Source of the DNA: Aldehydirespirator sp965248735
GTDB taxonomy: Bacteria > Actinomycetota > Acidimicrobiia > Acidimicrobiales > Aldehydirespiratoraceae
Assembly: GCA_965248735.1 (NCBI GenBank)
Contig: OZ252146.1
Span: 1,488,001-1,552,000 of the forward strand
Length of the DNA stretch: 64,000 bases
Direction: 5' to 3'
Under the pieces are notes generated by a model, which saw only the letters and a list, made by a program, of their open reading frames with translations, was not told the origin of the DNA and did not search any database. Positions 27,531-35,275 of this stretch are shown here, piece by piece; the stretch's first letter is position 1, and each line of letters opens with the position of its first letter. The translations under genes and the position numbers were made by a program.

Positions 27531-28487
27531 ATGGCGCGTTCAGATCTGTTGTTGAATCTCGTCGAGGCCGAGCGTTCGGGGGACCGGCAGCGATTCCTGA
27601 TGGTGGTCGAGTCGGTTATCGCCGAAGAGCGTAGGAAGCAGCATCATCTCGTTGCGGACCGGCTCGAAGAACTCATTTCGACGACTGGATCTTCGGCGAC
27701 GGCCCGCTACCAGAGTCCGCCGGTAACCCAGGACGGCCTGCTGCTGGAGGTTGTACCGCGGCGAAGGCTGGCCGACCTGTCGCTGTCGACCGAAACGGCG
27801 ACATTGGTGTCTGAGGTCGTTGAGGAACAGCGTCGACGTGATGTGCTGAGGGCGCACGGGCTTGAGCCCCGGCATCGGTTCTTGCTTGTTGGGCCTCCCG
27901 GCAACGGCAAGACGAGCTTGGCTGAGGCCATCGCCGCGGAACTGATGATGCCGATGTTGGTGGCTTCTTATGAGGCGCTGATCAGCAGCTACCTCGGCGA
28001 AACCGCCAGCCGCCTTGCCGCGCTGTTCGAGTTCGTTCGATCGCGAGAGTGCGTGTTGTTCCTTGATGAGTTCGACACGATCGCCAAGGAGAGGGCGGAC
28101 GACCACGACACCGGCGAGCTCAAGCGCGTGGTGTCATCCCTCTTGTTGGGTGTTGATCGACTCCCGAGCCACGTGATCTTGGTAACGGCGTCGAACCACC
28201 CGGAAGTGCTGGACCGGGCTGCCGGGCGCCGGTTTCAAGTGCACATAAGTCTGCCGACTCCGTCGCAGGCCGAGATCCGTCGGTTCGTCGAACGACAGGC
28301 GGGGCGCGGTCACGGCTTCGGCGTGACTCCTGAGACGATCGCGAAGACCACGGCCGGTGCGAGCTACTCCGAGGTCGAAGACCTCCTGCTGGACATTCGT
28401 CGCCGCTATGTGCTCGGCCTCCCAGACGCCGACCTGAAACGGACGGCACAAGAACGGCTGAATAGGTGGCGGAAGCAGAGCCAATAG
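27531..28487 (+). CDS. ietA: IetA-like AAA+ ATPase
   Basis: A 318-residue AAA+ protein: helical N-terminal 90 residues, Walker A GPPGNGKTS (121-129), Walker B VLFLDEFD (D179/E180), sensor 1 TASN and a second-region Arg pair (GRRFQ). Strong ribosome binding site before ATG 27531. The subtilisin-like gene overlaps it by 22 bp. An AAA ATPase coupled to a subtilase matches the IetAS antiphage system reported among defence cassettes, where both genes are needed. Symbol given by analogy. Confidence 0.82.
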   Translation: MARSDLLLNLVEAERSGDRQRFLMVVESVIAEERRKQHHLVADRLEELISTTGSSATARYQSPPVTQDGLLLEVVPRRRLADLSLSTETATLVSEVVEEQRRRDVLRAHGLEPRHRFLLVGPPGNGKTSLAEAIAAELMMPMLVASYEALISSYLGETASRLAALFEFVRSRECVLFLDEFDTIAKERADDHDTGELKRVVSSLLLGVDRLPSHVILVTASNHPEVLDRAAGRRFQVHISLPTPSQAEIRRFVERQAGRGHGFGVTPETIAKTTAGASYSEVEDLLLDIRRRYVLGLPDADLKRTAQERLNRWRKQSQ

Positions 28488-31024
28488 CGCCGCCTTGGAT
28501 GGTGCTTGAGGCGACGCGGAAGGAGCCGATGCCTCCGTCGCCGCCGACGCCTCGCGCGCTTCTTCACACGCCCGAGCACGGCGATCAAACCACGCGGCGG
28601 GATCCGGGCTGGACGTCAATTCGCGAGGCGTTCGATGCCGAACGGATACGGGTCGAAACCGCTGTCGGGTCGGAGGAGCCCGAACTCGTTGTCGTCATCG
28701 AGGTGGCGCAGTCGGTCGATGTGTTCCTCGACAAGGTCGAGAACATCGAGGGCTTTGAGTTCCTGTTTGAGGACGCGGACGACCGTGCGCCGGACGACGA
28801 CTTTCACTTGTTGCGAAAAAGGACGGGTGCTGATGAGTACCGGCGGACTGCTTCCACGTCGCTCGCGTCCACTGTGTACTTCGTGTTCACTGACGCTGCC
28901 GCAGTTGGGCAGCTGTTGTCGATCTGGGCGCGGTTCAAGGAGGACCCATCCGCCCCGCTTCCTCGGCCGTGGAGGAAGGTCTTCACTCAACAGGTCGAGG
29001 ACGTGCGAGCCTGGGGACCCCAGGATCGGTTGACGCAGTCGCTCGACGCAGCCGTTCAGGCGGCGGAGTGGGAGCGGATCGAGCAGATCTCCGTCGACGT
29101 CGAACTCTGGTATCGACGGAATCCAGAGGCCCGTGACGAGGCCAGTCGCCGCGTTCGTGACCAAACCGAGGCGTGTGGCGGAACCGTGGTCAACGAGTGC
29201 GTGATTGAGGGCATCGACTATCACGCGCTGCTCGTTGAACTTCCCGTCGGGGAAGTGAAGTCCTTCTTCTCAGAGGATCCAGAGGGTCTCGTTAGCGCAA
29301 AACAGGTGATGCATCTACATCGAAGCACGCAGACATCGGTTCGTCGTCTCGATGCCGTTGGCGAGTCACCCGCGGTCACCACTGAGGCGCCGCCACCGAC
29401 AGGATCACCGCGGATCGCGCTGCTTGATGGGTTACCCATGTCGAACCACGACCTGCTCGCGGGCCGCCTCATCGTTGACGACCCGGACGAACGCGAACTG
29501 CGCTACGCGGCGCAACACCGCCGGCACGGGACTGCAATGGCGTCGGTCATCCTCCATGGTGACCTTTCCGCGGCGCGCGACGCCTTGCTGCGCCCGTTGT
29601 ACGTTCGCCCGATCCTCGAAGCACCCGACCGCGACGACGCGCCTGAGCGATACCCAACAACCGAGTTAGTTTGCGATGTCGTACACCGAGCAATTGTGCG
29701 CATGTGCGAGGGCGAGGGCGACAGCCTGCCGGCCGCTGCCAGCGTGAAGCTGGTGAATCTGTCGATTGGTGACCCGGATCGTCACCTCGCGCGTCGCGTC
29801 AGCCCGCTGGCTCGGCTGCTGGACTATCTCGCTGACCGCTACGACCTGCTGTTTGTCGTCTCCGCCGGCAATCATCCTCAGCCAATCTCGTACGAGCCCC
29901 AGACCGGCGATCTCAGAACCGACCTGCGGCAGGCGATGGCTGGCGAATTGAACGATCGTCGGCTTCTCTCGCCGGCCGAATCAATCAACTCTCTGACCAT
30001 CGGTGCCCTCAATTCGGATCGAAGTGACGCGGACGTGACGGCAGCAAACCGTGTGGACCCCGCGGAGGTCCGCTCACCGGCGCTGTACTCCGCGGTTGGG
30101 CGCGGTTTCGCGCGTTCTGTGAAACCGGAGGTCTTCGCTCCGGGTGGCCGTCAGATTTTCGCGGAAGGCTTCGATGAGGGTCAACCAGTGCGAGAGCTAC
30201 GGCCGGTCGACAATGTGGTGACAGGGCCGGGTGTGCTCGTCGCCCAGCCCGGCTCCGCTGGCTCGACGGTCTCAGCGCATTACTGGCGAGGCACGAGCCT
30301 TGCGACGGCTCACGTCACGAGGTTCGCATCTGATGTCCTAGATCGACTGGAACTATTGCAAGCTGACCGCGGCGACGATGCTGTGCCCGATGAGTCCCTG
30401 ACTGTGTTGACGAAGGCACTTGTCGTCCACGCGGCAAGCTGGGGCGATTCGACGACATGGGAGACCAACGCTGGGGTCTCGGGCACGTCGCGCCGCCGTG
30501 GGCTGAGCCGGCTTTTCGGTTACGGGCGTGTGTCGCCATTGTGGTTGTTCACTGAAGCGCCGCACCGGGCGACCCTGGTAGCCACCGATGTGCTTGGTGC
30601 CGACGAACAAGCGTTCTTCGATATTCCACTCCCAGAGGGGCTCCGTTCGTCGACACACCGGCGCTGTCTCCGACTCACCTTGGCATGGTTCTCCCCGATT
30701 AACCCGAGACACCAGGCATATCGCCGCGCCCGACTCGCGCTCGAGATTCCGACGACGAGTCGCGACTTGCTCGAAGTCGACCGGTCTGAGGTCCACAGCG
30801 ATGCAGCGGTGCGTGGCACCGTCCAGCACGAGCTTCTCGACGGGACCGATGCGCCGGTGTTCGGCGACAGTGACAGATTCGGGGTTTCGGTGACAGCCCG
30901 AGCAGGAGCCGGAGCGCTTGAGGACGACATCCGGTTCGGGTTAGTGGCCACGCTTGAGACCGCCATTGAGGCGGATATCGCAGTGCGCGAACAGATGCGC
31001 CAGAGGGTGCGTGTGCGTGGATAG
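28466..31024 (+). CDS. ietS: IetS-like subtilisin-family serine protease
   Basis: An 852-residue protein. Residues about 1-310 form an N-terminal domain of unknown fold. The S8 peptidase domain has Asp321 (ALLDGLP), His354 (RRHGTAMAS) and Ser611 (RGTSLATAH), a complete triad. A C-terminal beta-rich part follows. No signal peptide, so it acts in the cytosol. It starts at GTG 28466 inside the end of the ATPase gene. In IetAS-type systems the ATPase is thought to license the protease on infection; the target here is unknown. Confidence 0.85.
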   Translation: MAEAEPIAPPWMVLEATRKEPMPPSPPTPRALLHTPEHGDQTTRRDPGWTSIREAFDAERIRVETAVGSEEPELVVVIEVAQSVDVFLDKVENIEGFEFLFEDADDRAPDDDFHLLRKRTGADEYRRTASTSLASTVYFVFTDAAAVGQLLSIWARFKEDPSAPLPRPWRKVFTQQVEDVRAWGPQDRLTQSLDAAVQAAEWERIEQISVDVELWYRRNPEARDEASRRVRDQTEACGGTVVNECVIEGIDYHALLVELPVGEVKSFFSEDPEGLVSAKQVMHLHRSTQTSVRRLDAVGESPAVTTEAPPPTGSPRIALLDGLPMSNHDLLAGRLIVDDPDERELRYAAQHRRHGTAMASVILHGDLSAARDALLRPLYVRPILEAPDRDDAPERYPTTELVCDVVHRAIVRMCEGEGDSLPAAASVKLVNLSIGDPDRHLARRVSPLARLLDYLADRYDLLFVVSAGNHPQPISYEPQTGDLRTDLRQAMAGELNDRRLLSPAESINSLTIGALNSDRSDADVTAANRVDPAEVRSPALYSAVGRGFARSVKPEVFAPGGRQIFAEGFDEGQPVRELRPVDNVVTGPGVLVAQPGSAGSTVSAHYWRGTSLATAHVTRFASDVLDRLELLQADRGDDAVPDESLTVLTKALVVHAASWGDSTTWETNAGVSGTSRRRGLSRLFGYGRVSPLWLFTEAPHRATLVATDVLGADEQAFFDIPLPEGLRSSTHRRCLRLTLAWFSPINPRHQAYRRARLALEIPTTSRDLLEVDRSEVHSDAAVRGTVQHELLDGTDAPVFGDSDRFGVSVTARAGAGALEDDIRFGLVATLETAIEADIAVREQMRQRVRVRG

Positions 31025-31147
31025 TCAATGAGCAGGGTCGAACGGGTGCGTCTGGCGGGGACGGACATCAGCTGTCCTGCACCCTGCATGAGGGGTGTCT
31101 CGTCGTGGCGCCAATTTGGCGGGTGACTTGCAGAGCCGGCCCGAGTC

Positions 31148-31229
31148 TGGAAGTGACAGGGGCCCCTCTTAAGGAGGGGCCCCGGGTCCTGAGCGGCGAA
31201 GCGCTCAGGGTGTTGTGCTCTGATCATAT
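31148..31229 (+). repeat. 82-bp double-hairpin repeat, copy 1
   Basis: Two adjacent hairpins: 10-bp GC stem (31159-31168/31174-31183, loop ttaag) and 8-bp stem (31188-31195/31202-31209). A second copy at 34547-34628 differs at only 4 positions. The loop changes (ttaag, gcaag) leave the stems intact, which points to selection on structure. It lies downstream of the protease gene and could act as a terminator or structured RNA; no T-run follows. Confidence 0.75.
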
Positions 31230-31336
31230 GGGCGGGACTGCCGATCGGGCTCAGCGCCGAAATGCAACGCCTTCTCCCGCGGAATATCCGCAGGCAAGCG
31301 CCAAGAGTATTCGCTCCGGCCGGGGCCTCGCCGCGC

Positions 31337-32716
31337 TCACATGCCGCGCCTTCGTCGGCAAGGCAACAGGCGTGCCATCCGTTCTGTCAATCGCGCCAAG
31401 CCGCGCGGCCGGGCCTGTCCGGGTTCCGCATCCTCGGCTTGCTCGGTGGGGGGAACGGCGCCGTCAGCATGCTCTCGCCAGTCTCTTGGGCGCAGATCCG
31501 GCCCTCGTCTGAGCAAGTCGCCCGATAGAAGGCATTCGTTCGTCCCGCCCTTCCAATCGTTGAGGTCTTGGTTCTCGCGGTTGCGCCAGCACTTTGCCCG
31601 TGCGCTTTCGTACCCGAGTCTTCCGAGCGCCACGGCAACCGCCATGACATAGACGACGAAATATACGGCCAAGACCATCGCGATCTCATCGGCTTCGGCC
31701 TGGTCACCGGTGAGTCTTGTGGGCAGGCTCAACAGCCAGATAACGAACGGGACGCCGAGCCCGAGGGCTATCCAGGTCAACACGGTCGCCTTGCGGTAGT
31801 AGCGAACCCATCTCCCCAGATAGTCCTCGATGTCGGCATCGTTGCAGTCCTGCTCGACGGGCGTGAGCGGCACCTGCGTCTGCTGGCCGTGGTGCTCTGG
31901 CTCTTCTCCCCACGATGGAGCCGGCACGCGATAGTCGCATGTCGCCACCATGAGCCATACGGCATCGTCGGGAACATCCTTCTGCCTGCTGCGGTACACC
32001 AAGGGTCCGTCGTTCGCCCAAGGATCGGCGCCCCGCAGCAACGCGCATCCGCGGTTGTCTTGGGGGAGGCGTAGGGTGTCCGCGTTCACGACTAGGCACC
32101 GAACCCACGACTCCGGATCGAACATGTTTCGCGTTGTGGCGATGACCAGTAGTCGGCGGGCCCGGGATCGAGTCCTGCCGGTCCAAAGGGAACGTCGCAG
32201 GTGCCAGCGGTTTTCGTGCGCATGGAGTTGCAGGCTGAAATCGAATCCTCCGCTGAAGGGGAGCCCTTCGGCAAGTTCTGTCGTGCCCATCGGCCGGTAT
32301 TGCCAGCATGTTGTGGTGAAGGCCGACTTAGGGAGGGTCTTCAGAGGGAGGAGATTGCGCCGGAGCCCCCTCCAAGACGCGACGATTCTCCTTCGGTGCC
32401 GGTAGGGCTCGATCGGCACTCTGCCGAAGCACTGCATCGACGCGACGAGCCTCTCGGGCATGGGCGCGCCGTAAGCCCATGACAACTGGGTCCGTGGCCG
32501 CCTGTAGCCGCGGCGAGTTCGTCGGCGCGCGTAATCCCGATCGCCAGAGTCCGTGTTCCTGCGCCCGGGGCGCCGCTTCCTGTACCCCCTGTACCCCCAG
32601 ATGGTGAGGATGGCGGCGAGAACCTGGATGACGACACCGACTTGAAATATCGCCTGAAACACGAGTTCTGCGACTTCCCACACAGAGTCCCAGGTCTCGG
32701 ATACGGAGGCGCCCAA
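31337..32716 (-). CDS. Three-TM protein of unknown family in the defence island
   Basis: A 459-residue protein. One N-terminal transmembrane helix (about 18-41), a basic region, a 200-residue soluble middle with Trp/Arg-rich segments (WVRCLVVNADTLRLPQ, DDAVWLMVATCDYRVP), then two helices (ATVLTWIALGLGVPFVIWLL and IAMVLAVYFVVYVMAVAVAL) and an Arg-rich tail. Not recognised. Its position convergent with the protease gene and next to attR makes it a candidate membrane effector or a separate accessory gene. Confidence 0.6.
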   Translation of the reverse strand: MGASVSETWDSVWEVAELVFQAIFQVGVVIQVLAAILTIWGYRGYRKRRPGRRNTDSGDRDYARRRTRRGYRRPRTQLSWAYGAPMPERLVASMQCFGRVPIEPYRHRRRIVASWRGLRRNLLPLKTLPKSAFTTTCWQYRPMGTTELAEGLPFSGGFDFSLQLHAHENRWHLRRSLWTGRTRSRARRLLVIATTRNMFDPESWVRCLVVNADTLRLPQDNRGCALLRGADPWANDGPLVYRSRQKDVPDDAVWLMVATCDYRVPAPSWGEEPEHHGQQTQVPLTPVEQDCNDADIEDYLGRWVRYYRKATVLTWIALGLGVPFVIWLLSLPTRLTGDQAEADEIAMVLAVYFVVYVMAVAVALGRLGYESARAKCWRNRENQDLNDWKGGTNECLLSGDLLRRGPDLRPRDWREHADGAVPPTEQAEDAEPGQARPRGLARLTERMARLLPCRRRRGM

Positions 32717-33209
32717 GTTCTATACAGTCGACGAATCGGAGAGTACGGCGCCTTGGCCGTTGGGCTCCGCGGGCGCAGTCTTGTCGGTCACTGCAGACTC
32801 CGCGTGTTGCGCCCAGCGAAGGCTGCATTCCGTGCTCTAGGCACCCAGTAGGCACTAACGGTTGTAGGGCACAGTTCCTCCCACAGGTGCATCACTCCTA
32901 GGTCCTAGCAGACTCGGACGATCGGTTGGGGCCGCGCAAGTGGATGCCGTCGTCCCACTGGCCGATGGGGAGGTCGACGCCCCGGCGGCTCGTTCAGGCA
33001 CCCGCGATCGTGACCGACGGGACCGGAGGGCCAGTTGAGTCATGTGACGTCACCGGACACGGGAACGATGCTTCTAATGGATCTTCTAATGGACGGTCCG
33101 GCACAGAGCGTTATCCACAGGCACCGTACGGCACGCCAAACTTGCGAAACCACACTTCAGAGGCACATTCCGGTACAGCCCGGCACAGCCCGACACGGCG
33201 CGGAAGCAA
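32717..33209. other. Gene-free right end of the element
   Basis: 493 bp without a credible gene. It contains the paired TTCTAAT motif (33072, 33084) and ends at attR. Otherwise nothing recognisable. Confidence 0.5.
33072..33090. repeat. Paired TTCTAAT motif, candidate integrase arm site (right)
   Basis: TTCTAAT at 33072 and 33084, the same 12-bp spacing as at the left end, 119 bp inside attR. Confidence 0.5.
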
Positions 33210-33254
33210 CTCATAACCCGAAGGTCGTAGGTTCAATTCCTACCCCCGCCACCA
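33210..33254 (+). repeat. attR: 45-bp direct repeat of the tRNA 3' end
   Basis: Identical to 19038-19082. The sequence upstream does not complete a tRNA, so this is a partial duplicate left by integration. Confidence 0.92.
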
Positions 33255-33257
33255 TCA

Positions 33258-33295
33258 AAAGCCCAGGCCTGAGCACCTGCTCTGACCTGGGCTTT
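33258..33295 (+). terminator. Hairpin after attR, exact inverse of the tRNA hairpin
   Basis: A 38-nt near-palindrome that is the perfect reverse complement of 19086-19123. The asymmetric inner bases are flipped (tca...agg becomes cct...tga, GG loop becomes CC) while the outer stem is unchanged. It ends in TTT and could terminate transcription. Confidence 0.8.
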
Positions 33296-33386
33296 CGCCG
33301 TTGCCGAGCCTGACTGGAACACGGGTACCGGGACTTGACATACCGGGACTTGACAGTACCGGAACTTGGCAAGTGCCAGGTCAGCC

Positions 33387-33757
33387 CTAGTTGCTGGGCG
33401 GCTCGGGCTCGGCCGGTTCGAATCTCTGGGTTTCGATTTCCGTGCCGAGGGAGGCTGCGAACTGCGGGACGTTCGCTGACATGGTGTGCCAGAGAAGGTC
33501 GTAGTCCACTTCGCCGTAGTCGTGCGCGAAGACGTTGCGCAAGCCCTTGGCCTCACTGATGGGCAAGTCTGGACGGCGCTCCTGCAACTGCTCGGACAGC
33601 TTGCCCGCGGCCTCGCCGATGATCTCCAGCTGGCGCTCAGCGGCGCTGCGCACCAGCCAACGGCGTCGAAGGTCTCCCGGCCGGCCTCAACAATCTCGGC
33701 AAGCTTGCTAGCGGCGTTCAGGATGTGCTCGATGAGGTCTTGGTCGCGTTGGGTCAC
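33387..33757 (-). pseudogene. hepT: HepT-type (DUF86) HEPN toxin, frameshifted
   Basis: The N-terminal piece (MTQRDQDLIEHILNAASKLAEI...) and the rest (RSAAERQLEIIGEAAGKL ... RNVFAHDYGEVDYDLLW) lie in different frames; a one-base loss near 33665 separates them. The second piece holds the HepT RNase motif Rx4HxY (RNVFAHDY). HepT is the HEPN partner that MntA AMPylates. It overlaps the nucleotidyltransferase gene by 4 bp. A GTG at the start of the second piece could give an 88-residue fragment with the catalytic motif. Confidence 0.8.
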
Positions 33758-34053
33758 AGTGTGATGGCGTCGTCGAGCATGCTTCGGTGCTTGCCCTTGA
33801 GCCCGCCGACGGAAATCACGTCCACATCGCGCCCTAGGAGTTCCTGGAGATCCAACTGGAGTCCGGCGAGATCGAAGAGCGAGGCACCTTTGGCGAAATG
33901 GGCGAGAAAGTCGTAATCGCTGTCGTCGCTGTCGTCGCTGTCGTCGCCGCGCGCGACCGAGCCCACGAGGGCTATCGAATCGGCTTTGCGGCGGGCCGCG
34001 GCCTGTCGGATCGCCTCGCGGTGCTTGATGAGAACATCGTCGCGGCGGCTCAT
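33754..34053 (-). CDS. mntA: MntA-type minimal nucleotidyltransferase (antitoxin) with expanded active-site loop
   Basis: A 99-residue MNT-family protein. The catalytic signature should be GSx10DxD. Here it is GSVARGDDSDDSDDSDYDFL, which is GSx13DxD. The extra three residues equal one copy of a 9-bp tandem repeat (gctgtcgtc, three copies at 33919-33945). MntA normally silences HepT by adding AMP to its Rx4HxY tyrosine. The insertion may weaken that. It is first in the operon with hepT. Confidence 0.8.
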   Translation of the reverse strand: MSRRDDVLIKHREAIRQAAARRKADSIALVGSVARGDDSDDSDDSDYDFLAHFAKGASLFDLAGLQLDLQELLGRDVDVISVGGLKGKHRSMLDDAITL

Positions 34054-34272
34054 GGGTTCACGCTACCTGGTAGGGCCTGGGCTGGCCTCGGTTCCCAGCG
34101 GCCGAAATCACGGCTGGTGGGGCTTGACGATGATCAGCGGCCCGCCGCCGGTAGCGATTCGGTTTCCCTTTGGTTCGCCGGGCGAGCGGAGACACCATTG
34201 TGCTGAGGCGCGTGTCGCTGCCCCGTAGGATCATCGAGTCGTGGAGGGATTGATCGATCGCAGGTTGGTCGG

Positions 34273-34554
34273 GTGAGCAGCGAAGCTCCGACCGGAGCGA
34301 ACTGGATCGTTTACGTCGCTGCGCGATCGTCGTGTCGAACGACTCGGATCTTCGCCCGCGATCGAACTCGCTGTCGGAGACGGACACTACGTCGGTGTGT
34401 TCAGCCCGATGGGGACGGTCTCGCGTGACTTGGCGAGGGTCGCGTCGTGGGCGAAGCCGATTCGCGCTGAGCTGTTGGTGCAGTGCCAGATGCCCGACGA
34501 GGTTCAGGTGCCGGGGTCATCTCGCACCCTGAACCGGCCAGCGTCGTGGAAGTG
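34273..34554 (+). pseudogene. NYN-domain (PIN-like) nuclease remnant
   Basis: The C-terminal half of what looks like a NYN-domain protein: CAIVVSNDSDLRP in one frame, then AIELAVGDGHYVGVFSP...RDLARVASWAKPIRAELLVQCQ in the next, joined if one G is restored near 34358. The N-terminal half is missing. The stop (TGA 34552-34554) lies inside the 82-bp repeat. Probably decayed cargo of the second element. Confidence 0.5.
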
Positions 34555-34628
34555 ACAGGGGCCCCTCGCAAGGAGGGGCCCCGGGTCCTGAGCGGCGAAG
34601 CGCTCAGGGTGTTATGCCCTGATCATAT
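34547..34628 (+). repeat. 82-bp double-hairpin repeat, copy 2
   Basis: Same structure as 31148-31229: stems 34558-34567/34573-34582 and 34587-34594/34601-34608. It begins at the last two codons of the NYN remnant and ends 30 bp before the third tRNA-like site. Confidence 0.75.
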
Positions 34629-34658
34629 TGGCAGGGTGCGACAAGTACGTAACCGATG

Positions 34659-34674
34659 CCTACCCCCGCCACCA
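34659..34674 (+). repeat. Third, 16-bp copy of the tRNA 3' end (att-like)
   Basis: cctacccccgccacca matches the tRNA T-stem/acceptor end exactly and is again followed by a terminator-like hairpin. It suggests an older or second integration boundary. Confidence 0.65.
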
Positions 34675-34678
34675 ACCG

Positions 34679-34714
34679 AGGCCCGAGTCGAGAGCGCCGC
34701 TCCGACCCGGGCTT
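34679..34714 (+). terminator. Terminator-like hairpin after the third att-like site
   Basis: Arms of about 14 bp (aggcccgagtcgag against ctccgacccgggctt) with a small GC loop and few mismatches. It holds the same position relative to the tRNA end as the other two hairpins, but its sequence differs. Confidence 0.6.
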
Positions 34715-34795
34715 GGCCGTTGTCAGGGGCGATCGGGTGGTCGTTGGCGGGAACCTGGCTCCGACTGATGGAGCGACGGCGGCAGGCCGCGGCGC

Positions 34796-35275
34796 TCAGA
34801 AGCGGTTGGGTGGAGCGAAGGCGCCGGCGTCCGGGCTCGACTGGTGCTTGTTGTCGGTCACGAGGTTGGTGGTCACGTCGACCACGCCGTCGATCTTCTG
34901 GACCTTGTCGTGGATCAAGAAGCGGAGATGGGCGATGTCGCGGCAGAAGATGTCGGCGACGGCGTCGTAGGCGCCCGCCAGGGTGGCCACATAGCCGGTC
35001 TCCTCGAGGTCGGAGAGTGCGTCGGCCACTTCCACCAGGTGTCCGGGCCGAACCTTGAGCAGCAGGGTCGCGTGGATCCCGAGCCCGGAGAGGTTCGGAT
35101 CCAGCCAGACGTTGAAGAAGAGGATCCCCGACGACCGCATCTGGTTGATCCGGTTTCGGACGGTTCCGGCACTGACCCCCACGGCCTTGGAGATGTCGCT
35201 GTAGCTGGTCCGGCCGTCCTGTTGCAGGGTCCGCACGATTCTGAGATCTATGTCGTCCAACGTCACGGCGGTCAT
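34796..35275 (-). CDS. Lrp/AsnC-family regulator, probable putA regulator
   Basis: A 159-residue protein: N-terminal helix-turn-helix (LDDIDLRIVRTLQQDGRTSYSDISKAVGVSAGTVRNRI), then a C-terminal RAM ligand domain (IHATLLLKVRPGHLVEVADAL...GYVATLAGAYD). It is divergent from putA across 654 bp, the usual arrangement of proline-responsive Lrp-type regulators, so proline is a plausible effector (inference). It marks the return to ordinary chromosome after the tRNA-site elements. Confidence 0.88.
   Translation of the reverse strand: MTAVTLDDIDLRIVRTLQQDGRTSYSDISKAVGVSAGTVRNRINQMRSSGILFFNVWLDPNLSGLGIHATLLLKVRPGHLVEVADALSDLEETGYVATLAGAYDAVADIFCRDIAHLRFLIHDKVQKIDGVVDVTTNLVTDNKHQSSPDAGAFAPPNRF

Noticed and set aside
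31148..31229. Rho-independent terminator of the protease gene as sole explanation
   Set aside because: Stems are strong but no T-run follows, and the same unit recurs elsewhere, so I list it as a repeat with unknown role.
33210..33254. Second tRNA gene
   Set aside because: Only the 3' 45 bp of the tRNA are present; the sequence upstream cannot form the D arm and 5' acceptor strand.
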